A stretch of DNA of 64,000 nt, from positions 1-64,000 of the forward strand of contig NZ_LAXJ01000027.1 of the NCBI RefSeq assembly GCF_001441615.1. The letters are read 5' to 3'. Of the stretch, positions 1 to 9,274 are shown piece after piece. The number at the start of each line of letters is the position of its first letter. The stretch's first letter is position 1. The stretch is from Roseovarius atlanticus (lineage in GTDB: Bacteria; Pseudomonadota; Alphaproteobacteria; Rhodobacterales; Rhodobacteraceae). The notes below the pieces were generated by a model. That model did no database searches. It was not told where the DNA came from and saw only the letters and a list, made by a program, of their open reading frames with translations. The translations under genes and the position numbers were made by a program.

Positions 1-320
<320 letters not shown>

Positions 321-330
321 GGGGCAGGAC

Positions 331-1323
331 ATGACGGAACGAACACCGCATATCGTCGGGCTGGGCAACGCACTGGTCGATGTCGTCGCCGCGGTCGAGC
401 CCGAGGTCGTCACGCGGCACGGGCTGACCCCGGGGGGGATGCACCTTGTGGATGCCGACGCGGCCCACGCTCTGTTCAAGGAGGTCGGCCCCGGCATCCG
501 CCAGTCCGGCGGATCGGTGGCCAACTCCATCGCGCACCTGGCCGATACGCCTGTCCGGGGGACCTACCTGGGCAAGGTGGCCAACGATGATCTCGGCGAT
601 GCCTTCTGCGAAGAGATGTCCGGCATGGGGCTGGCCGCGCCGGTTGCCGTTGCCCAGAAAAGCGATCACGGCACCGGCCGCTGCGTCGTGCTGGTCACGC
701 CGGACGGCGAGCGCACCATGAGCACCTATCTGGGGGCGGCGACCACGCTGATGCCCCCCGAAGCGCTCGTTGCCCTGCCCGAAACCTTCGATATCCTGTT
801 CATCGAAGGCTACATATGGGATGCCCCGCATGGCGCCGCGGTCATCGAACGCCTGGCCGAAGCGGCCAAGGCCGCCGGTGCCAAGGTGGCGCTGACGCCG
901 TCGGATCCCGGCTGCGTCGAGCGCAACATAGACGTCATGCGCAACTTCGTCTCGCGCCATGTCGACATCCTTGTCGGCAACCAGGCCGAGGTGGCCGCGC
1001 TGGCCGGACGCGACGGCGCGGACGCGGCCCTTGGCTGGGCCATGACGCGGGTGTCCATCGCGGCGGTCACAGAGCACGACAAGGGCTCCATCGTGGCCGA
1101 TGCCGACGGTCGCCACCACATCCCGGCGGTCGACGTGGCACAGGTTGTCGACAGCACCGGCGCAGGGGATGCCTACGCAAGCGGTTTCCTGGCGGCATTG
1201 GCCCGCGGCCTGCCGGTGCAAGAGGCCGGCCAGTTGGGTGCGCAAAGCGCGGCCAGAGTGTTGGTCCACTACGGCGCGCGCGACGGGGACGCAGCCAAGG
1301 CGATCGCCTTGCCGGCGGCCTAA
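331..1323 (+). CDS. PfkB-family adenosine kinase
   Basis: 330 residues, ATG start with AGGACA-type ribosome site ahead, 10 bases after ahcY. The protein is a ribokinase-fold (PfkB) sugar/nucleoside kinase: an N-terminal GLGNALVDVVA strand, a central GGSVANS substrate motif, and the C-terminal signature DSTGAGDAYASGF (about residues 271-283), whose Asp is the catalytic base and whose GAG forms the anion hole. The partner gene ahcY strongly favours adenosine as substrate: phosphorylating it to AMP pulls the reversible SAH hydrolase forward. A different nucleoside or sugar cannot be excluded from sequence alone. Confidence 0.88.
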   Translation: MTERTPHIVGLGNALVDVVAAVEPEVVTRHGLTPGGMHLVDADAAHALFKEVGPGIRQSGGSVANSIAHLADTPVRGTYLGKVANDDLGDAFCEEMSGMGLAAPVAVAQKSDHGTGRCVVLVTPDGERTMSTYLGAATTLMPPEALVALPETFDILFIEGYIWDAPHGAAVIERLAEAAKAAGAKVALTPSDPGCVERNIDVMRNFVSRHVDILVGNQAEVAALAGRDGADAALGWAMTRVSIAAVTEHDKGSIVADADGRHHIPAVDVAQVVDSTGAGDAYASGFLAALARGLPVQEAGQLGAQSAARVLVHYGARDGDAAKAIALPAA

Positions 1324-1407
1324 GACCAACCGCCAGCAGCCGTTCGCAGGCCCCGAGGGCCACGCACCTTCACGGTGCCACCGACCGGCGTCGACGAACC
1401 AGGTCAC

Positions 1408-1440
1408 GGTATCGGCCAGACGCATTGGCTGGCCGATACC
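1408..1440 (+). terminator. Stem-loop downstream of the ahcY-adenosine kinase pair
   Basis: Perfect 12-bp inverted repeat, arms 1408-1419 (GGTATCGGCCAG) and 1429-1440, with a 9-base loop, 85 bases after the kinase stop. It is followed by AGGCGCGCCTTTT, itself a short palindrome with a four-T run. Position and shape fit an intrinsic terminator, although the T run is short and not directly adjacent. Confidence 0.5.
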
Positions 1441-1462
1441 AGGCGCGCCTTTTCAGCAAGCC

Positions 1463-1702
1463 TCACCACCAGACCGCCAGGCGTGGGCCGAGGATCGTCA
1501 TCACGGCCACGAAGCCCGGCACGCTTTCCCACTGCACCCGTGCCCTGGGTTCGACCAGCAACACCGTGTTCAACAGCGCGACAAGGTCGACAAGAGCAAT
1601 CGCCGCCATCGACGCCGCCCCGCCGACGATCAGGGCGATGCCGGCGCGGATCACCATGCGCAACGGCGCAGGTGCCGTGTCTGCGTGCGGTACAGACGTC
1701 AT
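1463..1702 (-). CDS. Small hypothetical membrane protein
   Basis: 79 codons, not recognised. After a short polar N-terminus the protein has a hydrophobic helix at about residues 18-35 (AGIALIVGGAASMAAIA) running into a second apolar stretch (LVDLVALLNTVLL), then a short amphipathic tail with another apolar segment. This looks like a small inner-membrane protein with one or two helices. It is convergent to the adenosine kinase and divergent from the BCCT gene. No family assignment is possible by eye, and it could be a chance open frame in GC-rich DNA; the hydrophobic pattern is the only positive evidence. Confidence 0.4.
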   Translation of the reverse strand: MTSVPHADTAPAPLRMVIRAGIALIVGGAASMAAIALVDLVALLNTVLLVEPRARVQWESVPGFVAVMTILGPRLAVWW

Positions 1703-2048
1703 TGCCTCAGTTCATTGGCCGGATCAGCACGTGACGGAACAGTGCGGCTGGCGCGGACGCGCAGGTCAACCCAGGCAGTGCAAGCAGGAAAACCTGGCGC
1801 GACATGTGCAAGGACTCGATTGGCACAAGACAATTTCCGCGGGATTCACCGATTCCGAGCGTTCCCGCGAACACGTGCCCTATACAGACCGCACCCTTTA
1901 CAAGATGGTCGCCCTGGATGCGCTCCGACCGATTCGGTCACCGCAAACAATCCGTTCTGTCAATCTTGATTTGATCGCTTTTCTGCGCTTCGCTTCAAAA
2001 TTGTATTGCGCAGCCATGGCTTCGCTGCTGAGACAGAGGGGCAAATTC

Positions 2049-3614
2049 ATGTCTGCATTCAAGAACGCATCTTTCAATACGGTTTTCATCGTCGCGATGG
2101 TCCTGTGTCTGTCGATCGGCGTCTGGGGCGTCATCAGCCCCGAAAGCATGACCGGCTCGGCTCAGTCCTTCACCAGCTATCTGCTGAACGGGGCAGGCTG
2201 GATGTGGCTGGCCCTCTGCTCGTTCTTCCTTCTGCTCAGCGCCTACATGGCGTTCGGGCCCTATGCCAATATTCGCCTCGGCAGGGATAATGAAGAGCCT
2301 GAATTCGGCACCGGCTCCTGGATCGCCATGCTTTTCGCGGGGGGCATGGGGTCCGGCCTGCTGGTCTGGGGCGCGGCAGAGCCCATGTATCATTTCGTCT
2401 CTCCCCCGGGGATGGAGGGCGAAACCCCCGCCGCCGCCCGCGAGGCACTGGTCATCACCAACCTGCACTGGGGTCTGCACGCATGGTCGATCTATGGCTG
2501 CTGCGCGCTGGTGATTGCCTATTTCACCTTCCGCCGCGGCCAAAGCTCGATGATCTCGACGCCGATCAAGCATGTCTTCAAAGGGCGCACGGGCGAGAAT
2601 GTCGGCAAGGCGGCGGACATCCTGGGCGTGATCTCGGTGGTGTTCGGCCTTGCCGGATCGCTGGCCATGGGCGCGCTCGCGGTGCGGTCGGGCATGTACT
2701 ACGCCTTCGACACGCCGCAGGACAACACCATGTCGATGATCATCCTCGCGGCCCTCTTCGTGTCCTACATGCTGTCGGCCACCACGGGCGTCGACAAGGG
2801 GATCAAGATCCTGTCGAACATCAACATGATCCTGACGGTCGCCATCATGCTGATGGTGATATTCGCAGGTCCCACAGCCTTTATCCTGGAGGCTTTCGTC
2901 GATTCCATCGGCCAGTATTTCAGCGCCATCATCACGAAGTCCTTCACGCTCTACCCGTTCGAGGGCCTGCAAGGCTGGACCTCGGGGTGGACACTGACCT
3001 ACCTGATCTGGTGGCTGGCCTGGGGGCCTTTCATCGGCATCTTCGTCGCGCGCATCTCGCGCGGTCGCACCATCCGCGAGTTCATCTTCGGCGTGGTGCT
3101 GGTGCCGACCCTCTTTTCCATGCTTTGGTTCGCAGCCTTCGGTGGCGCGGGCTTCTACATCGAAATGTATGGCGGCGGAGGATTGAAAGAGATCATCTTC
3201 GAGGACGTCTTTGCGGCGCTCTTCGCCTTCCTCGGTTACTTCCCCGGCTCCACGCTGCTGGCGGCGCTGGCGGCGTTGCTGCTGTTCATATTCCTGGTGA
3301 CCTCGGCGGACTCGGGCACGTTCGTTTTGTCGATGATGACGACCGACGGAAACCTGAACCCCCCGATCATCCAGAAAATGATCTGGGGCATCCTGATCGC
3401 CGTGCTGACCTTCTCGACGCTGGTGACAGAGTCGGTGACCGTGGCCAAGGCGATGGCGATCACCGGCGCGATCCCGTTTGCGGTGATCGTCTGCCTGCAG
3501 GTCGTCGGCTTCCTGCGAGAGATCCGCAGGGAGATCACCGAACCCGAAACCATCGAGGCGCGCGGCGAGGCCGAGGGCAAGGCACCCGACCCCGCCGAAA
3601 CGCCCGCTCAATGA
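2049..3614 (+). CDS. BCCT-family (betaine/carnitine/choline) transporter
   Basis: 521 residues. ATG at 2049 is chosen over the in-frame ATG at 2016 because AGAGGGG lies 8 bases upstream; the frame stays open far upstream but that part is not protein-like. The product is an LeuT-fold secondary transporter with about 12 membrane helices. Family marks are GMGSGLLVWGAAEPMYHF (about 97-115) and the BCCT signature around WWLAWGPFIGIFVARISRGR (about 318-338). BCCT carriers import quaternary amines or related zwitterions with sodium or proton symport. The C-terminal tail is short and charged. The next two genes follow at 24 and 21 bases, suggesting one operon. The 346 bases upstream (1703-2048) show no gene and no operator I could recognise. 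Confidence 0.93.
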   Translation: MSAFKNASFNTVFIVAMVLCLSIGVWGVISPESMTGSAQSFTSYLLNGAGWMWLALCSFFLLLSAYMAFGPYANIRLGRDNEEPEFGTGSWIAMLFAGGMGSGLLVWGAAEPMYHFVSPPGMEGETPAAAREALVITNLHWGLHAWSIYGCCALVIAYFTFRRGQSSMISTPIKHVFKGRTGENVGKAADILGVISVVFGLAGSLAMGALAVRSGMYYAFDTPQDNTMSMIILAALFVSYMLSATTGVDKGIKILSNINMILTVAIMLMVIFAGPTAFILEAFVDSIGQYFSAIITKSFTLYPFEGLQGWTSGWTLTYLIWWLAWGPFIGIFVARISRGRTIREFIFGVVLVPTLFSMLWFAAFGGAGFYIEMYGGGGLKEIIFEDVFAALFAFLGYFPGSTLLAALAALLLFIFLVTSADSGTFVLSMMTTDGNLNPPIIQKMIWGILIAVLTFSTLVTESVTVAKAMAITGAIPFAVIVCLQVVGFLREIRREITEPETIEARGEAEGKAPDPAETPAQ

Positions 3615-3638
3615 CAACCGGAATGAAAGGCATGTCTC

Positions 3639-5489
3639 ATGTTTAGAAAGGCAGTCATCACCTTCATCGCCGGTCTGTTCATCCTGACCGGCTGCTCCGA
3701 GGACGAGCGGAAGATCCGCATCGGTTCGAAAAACTTCGGCGAAAGCCGGATCCTCGCCCACATGATGGCGGCGGTGATCCGCGAGCAGGGCCTGCCGGTC
3801 GCGGGCGTCGTGGAATACGAAAACACCCCCGCCATCCTCGAGGCGCTCAAGCGCGGCGATATCGACGCCTATCCCGAATACAACGGCACGGGCCTCGTCA
3901 TGCTGGGGCAAAGCCCGCTCACCGACGGCGACGAGGCGCTGGCACAGGTCAAGAAGGTCTTCGAGCCTCTGGGCATCTCGTGGCGCGAACGCGTGGGCTT
4001 TGCCAACAACTACGGTCTCGCCATGACGCCCGACCGCGCCGATGAACTGGGCGTGACCTCCATGTCCGATCTCGTGCCGCGCAGCGCCGAGGTCACGATC
4101 GGGGTCGAGGATGATTTCACGCAACGCCCTCTGGACGGCCTGACGCCGATGAACCAGCGTTACGGCTTCGAATTCGGCTCGGTCTCCGAGGTGCCTTTGT
4201 CGGATCGCGGACAACTTTACGATCAGTTGCTCGACGGCTCGGTCGATGTCATCGAGGTCTACACCACCGACGGGCAGATCGCGGATTACGATCTGCAACT
4301 GCTGGAGGACGATCTTGATTTCTTCCCGGTCTACGAACTTGCGCCCATCGTGCGCACCTCCGCGCTATCCGAATTCCAGGGGCTCGGCGCCGCGCTGGAT
4401 ACGCTTGGCGGCATCCTGACCAACCAAGAGATGCAGGCCCTCAACCGCCGGGTCGACCTCGAGGGCCGCGCGCCCGAGGCCGTGGCGCGCGACACGCTGG
4501 CACGTCTCGGCATCATTTCCTCCGGTGCGGTCGAGGCCGCCGATCCGCTGACCATCTCCACCTCGCCCCTGATGAGCGAGGGCGGGCTGTCCGGCACGGC
4601 CCTGCGTGCCGCGCGACGCGCCTATGTGGGACGCGAGGTTGTGATCCAGCCCGCCAACCGGCCGCTTCAGTCGGTGACCGACGGCACCGCCCGTCTGGCC
4701 CTGGTGGGTGCCGAAAGCTTCTTCGACCTCTCCGGTCCGACACCGTCGCGACTGGACCAGTACGAAGGGCTTGCCGTGATCGGCACCAACGCGGTGCATC
4801 TCGTCGCCTCGACGGCGGACGACAGCGCCGGCACGATCCAGGACGCGACGGCTTTGCTCACCGGTCCCGAAGGCTCCGGGTCATACCTGATCGCGACGAT
4901 CCTGAAGGACGCGCTCGGTCTGTCGGCGGACATCACGCCGTCCGACGCCGCGGCCCCGGGGGATATCCTGGCCGGTCTCTCCGGCGCACAGGTCGCCGTG
5001 ATCGCCGCGCCGCCGGGGGAAAACAGGCTGGAAGCCGCGTTCGAAGAAGGCGGGCTGAAATTGCTGCCGGTGACAGGCTGGGAAGACGGCGGGAACCTCG
5101 TGAAATATCCGTTCCTGCGCCGCACGCGCGTGCCGGGCGGCACCTACGCCCTGCAATTCACCGCGGTCGAGACGCTGTCCAGCCAGGTCGTTCTGGCCGG
5201 CCCCGCCCCGGGCTCGGCCGATGCCGCGATCGGCGAACAGGGCCCCGGCGCCACCGCCGCGCCCAGCCTGAAACCCGTGCCCGACAGCACGGTCGTCGCA
5301 CTGGCCGAGGGCGTGTCGGGCGGCGAGTTGATCGACCCGGTCCTGCCGGTCGCCGCCGCCTTCGCCCCGAAATTGCCGGAACCTCCGGCCGCGATGAACC
5401 CCTCGCCGGACGTGTCCCTGCTGAACCTCGGACTGACAGCGATGTTCGTCTGGCTCGGATGGCTGTTCGTCCGACGCGAAACACCCTGA
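3639..5489 (+). CDS. Lipoprotein with OpuAC/OsmF-type domain fused to a TAXI-like binding domain
   Basis: 616 residues. The N-terminus is a lipoprotein signal with lipobox L16-T-G-C19. Residues about 28-285 match glycine betaine/choline-type ABC binding proteins (OpuAC/OsmF/ProX group), including the IRIGSKNFGES start and the diagnostic GDIDAYPEYNGTG. Residues about 300-480 begin a second fold (LTISTSPLMSEGG, then DGTARLALVGAESF, and a GPEGSGSYLIATILKDALGL segment) that resembles TAXI-type TRAP solute receptors. A proline/alanine-rich linker and a C-terminal membrane helix (about 592-610) with RR follow. No ABC ATPase/permease or TRAP membrane gene is nearby, so this binding protein sits only with a BCCT carrier. 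Domain 1 is clear; domain 2 is an inference from pattern similarity. Confidence 0.8.
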   Translation: MFRKAVITFIAGLFILTGCSEDERKIRIGSKNFGESRILAHMMAAVIREQGLPVAGVVEYENTPAILEALKRGDIDAYPEYNGTGLVMLGQSPLTDGDEALAQVKKVFEPLGISWRERVGFANNYGLAMTPDRADELGVTSMSDLVPRSAEVTIGVEDDFTQRPLDGLTPMNQRYGFEFGSVSEVPLSDRGQLYDQLLDGSVDVIEVYTTDGQIADYDLQLLEDDLDFFPVYELAPIVRTSALSEFQGLGAALDTLGGILTNQEMQALNRRVDLEGRAPEAVARDTLARLGIISSGAVEAADPLTISTSPLMSEGGLSGTALRAARRAYVGREVVIQPANRPLQSVTDGTARLALVGAESFFDLSGPTPSRLDQYEGLAVIGTNAVHLVASTADDSAGTIQDATALLTGPEGSGSYLIATILKDALGLSADITPSDAAAPGDILAGLSGAQVAVIAAPPGENRLEAAFEEGGLKLLPVTGWEDGGNLVKYPFLRRTRVPGGTYALQFTAVETLSSQVVLAGPAPGSADAAIGEQGPGATAAPSLKPVPDSTVVALAEGVSGGELIDPVLPVAAAFAPKLPEPPAAMNPSPDVSLLNLGLTAMFVWLGWLFVRRETP

Positions 5490-5510
5490 TCCCTGGAAGG
5501 AGTTGCAGGA

Positions 5511-5966
5511 ATGGTCGAAAAAATTCTCGTTCCGATCGACATGGCCGATCAGGAGACAGGCATCAAGACAATCAAGGAAGGCGTGGTGCAGACCAGGGCG
5601 CGCGAGGGCGAACTGACCGTGATGACCGTGGTGCCCAATATCATGGCCGGGCTCGACTGGCGCTACGCGATCCGCGGATCGATGCAGGGGTCCGAAGACT
5701 ACGACCTCAAGGCCATCGTGAAAGAGGCGCTCACCCAACTCAACAAGCTGGTCGAGGACCACACGCCCAGCGGCATGAAGGTCAAGACGATTGCGCGGCA
5801 CGGCACCGCCTACGAGGAAATCCTCGAGGTGGCCAAGGATATCGGGGCCAGCATGATCGTGCTCGGCGCGCATCGGCCGTCCCTGTCCGACTACCTGATC
5901 GGGCCCACCGCGTCACGCGTGGTGCGACACGCGGAATGCTCGGTCAACGTGATGCGGGATACGTGA
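5511..5966 (+). CDS. Universal stress protein (UspA family)
   Basis: 151 residues, single Usp domain, with GGAAGGAG 7-10 bases ahead of the ATG. It opens with the usual VEKILVPIDMAD strand and ends with the nucleotide-loop region GAHRPSLSDYLIGPTASRVV. The canonical ATP motif of Usp proteins is G-2x-G-9x-G-(S/T); here the second glycine is replaced (GAHR) and the last is followed by proline (GPT), so ATP binding may be altered. Its sequence style resembles UspA proteins encoded beside TRAP transporters, such as TeaD, which regulates ectoine uptake. It is the last gene of the BCCT cassette and probably modulates that transport system (inference). Confidence 0.9.
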   Translation: MVEKILVPIDMADQETGIKTIKEGVVQTRAREGELTVMTVVPNIMAGLDWRYAIRGSMQGSEDYDLKAIVKEALTQLNKLVEDHTPSGMKVKTIARHGTAYEEILEVAKDIGASMIVLGAHRPSLSDYLIGPTASRVVRHAECSVNVMRDT

Positions 5967-6309
5967 TGGCCGCTTCAAGGCCAAGATTGCAGACACGGGG
6001 ATTGCCCTCGGCAAGACCGCGAAAACCTGACTCGGGTCGCTGATGCTATTTGGTGAATAAGCGTTGCGCGATAGACGCGGATCACAGCTAACCCGCGGAA
6101 CGCCGCGCCGCACTCAATCGATGCATGCGGTTCGCCTTTGGCCGATGCCTTGAGCGAAAGACGCATCCCTTCGGTCTTTCCGCGGCAGGCTCGGCCGCAC
6201 TGTGCCCGCAGACCAAAGCCCGGCGTTTTGGCCTGCTCCCGGCCCCGACCGGACAGCCGCCGATCTGCTTCAAGTGCCGGCCGCCAGGATCGGCTCCGAG
6301 CAGTGAGCC
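5967..6309. other. Intergenic stretch between convergent UspA and cheW genes
   Basis: 343 bases separating the ends of two converging operons. I see no convincing gene. A 7-bp inverted repeat GAAAGAC (6156-6162) / GTCTTTC (6174-6180) with an 11-base loop could be a weak termination structure for either operon, but there is no adjoining T run on either strand. Confidence 0.5.
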
Positions 6310-7914
6310 TCAGTCGGCAACGGACGAGGATATGCGGTCTTCACCCACCAGATTGAAACATCGGCGCAAAACCGCGTCCACGTCGAGTATCATGATGGTG
6401 ACTTCAGGCACGGGCTTGATACAGCCGCAAATGTCGTCGGCAACCTTCTTCGATTTGCTGTGGTGGCTCAGCGAAGGCATCTCGCCAACCTGGCTTTCCG
6501 TGGTGTTCACGATTTTATCGACGGAATCGACCACGAGCCCGTATTTGTGGCCGTCCTGCTTGAAGATCAGAACCCGTTCGCCACGACGTTCGGCGACCGG
6601 CATACCGTAGAGCTTGCGCGGATCGATGAGGCTGATCAACTCGCCGCGCAGATTGACAACGCCATCGACGAAATCGATTGCGAATGGCGGTTGCAACAGG
6701 GTTGTCGGATAGTCGATCACTTCGCTGACATCCGACGTGTTGAGGGCCAGGCGCATGTCGACGGTGAAGACGATGAATGTCAGCCGTGTGCTGGCAAGCT
6801 GGGTCTTGGACCGGGTCTTGGCCCGGTCCTCGACGGGGTGGATCTCGTTGCATCGCCGCGCCGTATCGACCAGCAGCGGGTCGCGCTTCAGGGCGTCGTG
6901 ATCCAGCAGCATGATGATTGAATTGTCATTGCCAAGAAGACAGCCCCTGACGATATCCCCCCGCGGCAGCGCCAGCTTGGTGAATTGCAGTATCTCGTCC
7001 GCGAAACAGCTGACGATGCTGTCGATCGAATAGACGAGAAGCCCGATCGCGCCGCCTTCGGTTTCAACGATCAGCATCTTGCGCTTCGGCGGCACGGACT
7101 TGCTGTCCCTGAGGCGCGCCGTGTCCCTCATGAAGTTTCGGAAGTCGGCCACCGGGATGGTTTTCCCGCGGACATTCGTGATCCCGACAAAGCAGTCATG
7201 GACAAGAACCGACTCCATGATCTCCGGGGCGTCCATCACTTCGGTCACGTGGCGCAGGTCGATGGCGCAGGTCGTGTGCCCGAACTGGAACGAAATACAG
7301 TTAAGCCGGGGGCCACGCGACGCTGCCGCCACCTCGGCGCCACTGCCCGCCAGAATTTCGCCCTGCGGCACCTTCTCAAGGTTCAGGATCTCGAAAGGGT
7401 CGAGGATTTGGACGATGCGCCTGCCCCCGTCGAGCTTCAGAAGCCCTTCGACCACCACATCCTTCGGCTGGCCCTGCTTGGGGCCGAAATCGACCCGGGC
7501 GACACCCTTGGTATTCAACACCTCGCCCGTGCGGTCGACCATTAGGCCGATACACAGCTGCCCATCCTCGATGATCGCCACTTTGCGGTCGGGTGCGTCA
7601 CTGTCCGGCACCTCCAGCAGCAGGCGCAGATCCACGATCGGAATGATCCGGCCACGCAAGTTGAACAGGCCCAGCATGAAAGGCGGGGACAGCGGCACCG
7701 CCGAAACAGCCGCCGGTGCGTTGACGACCTCCCGTATCGCGCCGGCGCGCAGTGCGAATTCGGTATTGCCCAGCCAGAAGGAGCCGTAGACAGCCGAAAC
7801 ACCGGCGCCGGATACGGGGGGAAGCACGTTGTAACCAGGGCTTGGACACGCGTGCACGAGCGGCGGCGTCACAATACAGGTGTTCGACGGTTGCCGAGTT
7901 GTTTCAGAAGTCAT
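6310..7914 (-). CDS. Triple-CheW-domain chemotaxis coupling protein
   Basis: 534 residues made of three successive CheW domains at about 42-178, 204-345 and 377-518, each with the family's beta-barrel landmarks: an 'I-x-F-x-hydrophobic' opening strand, an EV(I/V/M)xxP turn, and the N-(V/L)RGxxI(P/S) motif (LFNLRGRIIPIVD, ITNVRGKTIPVAD, VVNLRGELISLID). CheW normally (about 160 residues) bridges receptors to the histidine kinase CheA. Three linked copies could crosslink receptors into an array or act as a signal buffer. It is the last gene of a minus-strand operon and overlaps cheD by 4 bases (ATGA). No CheA is encoded in the window, so the partner kinase must be elsewhere. Confidence 0.92.
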   Translation of the reverse strand: MTSETTRQPSNTCIVTPPLVHACPSPGYNVLPPVSGAGVSAVYGSFWLGNTEFALRAGAIREVVNAPAAVSAVPLSPPFMLGLFNLRGRIIPIVDLRLLLEVPDSDAPDRKVAIIEDGQLCIGLMVDRTGEVLNTKGVARVDFGPKQGQPKDVVVEGLLKLDGGRRIVQILDPFEILNLEKVPQGEILAGSGAEVAAASRGPRLNCISFQFGHTTCAIDLRHVTEVMDAPEIMESVLVHDCFVGITNVRGKTIPVADFRNFMRDTARLRDSKSVPPKRKMLIVETEGGAIGLLVYSIDSIVSCFADEILQFTKLALPRGDIVRGCLLGNDNSIIMLLDHDALKRDPLLVDTARRCNEIHPVEDRAKTRSKTQLASTRLTFIVFTVDMRLALNTSDVSEVIDYPTTLLQPPFAIDFVDGVVNLRGELISLIDPRKLYGMPVAERRGERVLIFKQDGHKYGLVVDSVDKIVNTTESQVGEMPSLSHHSKSKKVADDICGCIKPVPEVTIMILDVDAVLRRCFNLVGEDRISSSVAD

Positions 7915-8396
7915 GCGTTCACCCCCAGGCGCGGGATTTGCGCGACCTCGAATTCACCCGTCGTGCAGTCGATCGTCACCTGGCGGCCGTGGACGCCACC
8001 GGTATCGACATGGATGTTGCGCAGTCCCAGGTCCCGGACCGCCTTGTAGGCGCTTCCGGAATTGATCGTACCTACCAGCCGCTTCGGGTCGGTGTCCGGC
8101 GGCATTGTCATATTCGCGCCTCCCACGACGATGGCCTTGATGTTGCGATACTCCGACGGCCCGAGCGCCATCAAAGAGACGAGCGAGCGCACGGCCTGAT
8201 CGACGTGCCGTCCACCAATCCGGTCGTCCGCGGTCCCGGATTCCGACAAAAGGCAATGCGCCAGCCCAAAGATGCCACGGGCCGGGTGAAGGAACCCCAA
8301 GCCGATGCAGGACCCCAGGATGGCCGTGAGGATCTCACCGGACCTGCCGACCTTGACCTGTCCGATCTGGACGTGGATCTTGCTTGCCGTCGTCAT
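7911..8396 (-). CDS. cheD: Chemoreceptor glutamine deamidase CheD
   Basis: 161 residues, full family length. CheD deamidates or demethylates specific glutamine/glutamate residues of chemoreceptors. The catalytic triad is visible: Thr24, Cys30 (ILGSCIGLG) and His47 (GLAHCLL), spaced exactly as T21/C27/H44 of the Thermotoga enzyme. The GGANM strand and the GGxxGR turn near the C-terminus are also typical. It overlaps cheR upstream and the triple cheW downstream by 4 bases each, showing translational coupling within one operon. Confidence 0.95.
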   Translation of the reverse strand: MTTASKIHVQIGQVKVGRSGEILTAILGSCIGLGFLHPARGIFGLAHCLLSESGTADDRIGGRHVDQAVRSLVSLMALGPSEYRNIKAIVVGGANMTMPPDTDPKRLVGTINSGSAYKAVRDLGLRNIHVDTGGVHGRQVTIDCTTGEFEVAQIPRLGVNA

Positions 8397-9238
8397 GATG
8401 CGGCCTGGACCTTGCGCAGGACAGGCCGGTAGATGATCGGCTCGATCTGCTCGAAATCGGTTTCTATATGTTTCAGCGACTCGCTTTCGCCGATGAACAG
8501 CACGCCGTCGGGATGCAGGACCCTGCGAACATGCCGGAGGATCCTTTGCTGGTCTGCCGCCGTGAAATAGATCAGCACGTTCCGCAGGAAGACGGCGTCG
8601 AACTGGGCCGTGTTGGTCAGCGGCCCCAGCAGGTTATGGGGCCGGAACCGAAGGCGCGACTTGATCTGCGGCGCGACCGACCAGCCGGCCTCGTCGGACC
8701 CGATCATGTGGCGCTGGAAAATCTCCGGCCTTTCCTTCTGGAACCGGTCGACGGGACGTCCCTTGTACAGCCCCTTCGTCGCGATATCGATGACGCGGGA
8801 CGAAATGTCGGTTCCCAGGATCGTGTAATCGAAGCCGCTGTCGCGCTGTCTGACCTCTTCCAGGAATACGCCGGCTGTATGCGCTTCTTCGCCGGTGGAG
8901 GCGGCAGCGGACCACACGCGCATCGCGCGATTTCTTGTGGTCGCGGTGAACCCCGGTACGAACACATCGTTGAAATACGTCCACACCCTCGGCGTCCGGT
9001 AGAAATAGGTTTCGTTCGTGGTGACGCGGTTCGTCAGCTCCTGCTTCTCCGCGGGGTCCTGGGCCACGCGGGCGATGTAGTCCTTGTAGCTGGACAGCCC
9101 GAGTTCCCGCAGCCGGGGCCGGAGCCGCGTGACCAGCAGGGATCGCCGTGCATCTCCGATGCTGATGCCGGTCTGGGCATAGACGACGGCGCGCAGTTTC
9201 GCGAAATCACCGTCGCTCATCATTTTCGGAAGTTCCAT
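8393..9238 (-). CDS. cheR: Chemoreceptor methyltransferase CheR
   Basis: 281 residues. CheR methylates receptor glutamates using S-adenosylmethionine. The N-terminal helical domain (about 1-85) contains the conserved arginine cluster and the VTTNETYFYR segment; the SAM domain follows with the motif WSAAASTGEEAHT and the FLRNVLIYF strand. A ribosome site AGGGAT lies just ahead of the start. It is preceded by the receptor gene (36-base gap) and overlaps cheD. The receptor in this operon lacks a visible C-terminal CheR-tethering pentapeptide, so recruitment would be direct. Confidence 0.95.
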   Translation of the reverse strand: MELPKMMSDGDFAKLRAVVYAQTGISIGDARRSLLVTRLRPRLRELGLSSYKDYIARVAQDPAEKQELTNRVTTNETYFYRTPRVWTYFNDVFVPGFTATTRNRAMRVWSAAASTGEEAHTAGVFLEEVRQRDSGFDYTILGTDISSRVIDIATKGLYKGRPVDRFQKERPEIFQRHMIGSDEAGWSVAPQIKSRLRFRPHNLLGPLTNTAQFDAVFLRNVLIYFTAADQQRILRHVRRVLHPDGVLFIGESESLKHIETDFEQIEPIIYRPVLRKVQAAS

Positions 9239-9274
9239 ACATATCCCTGCGTCCCCAGTTCTGTCGGTCGGCGG

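Noticed and set aside
816..2048. Upstream extension of the BCCT frame
   Set aside because: The frame happens to stay open, but this part overlaps the adenosine kinase and is arginine-rich; the ribosome site and family start support ATG 2049.
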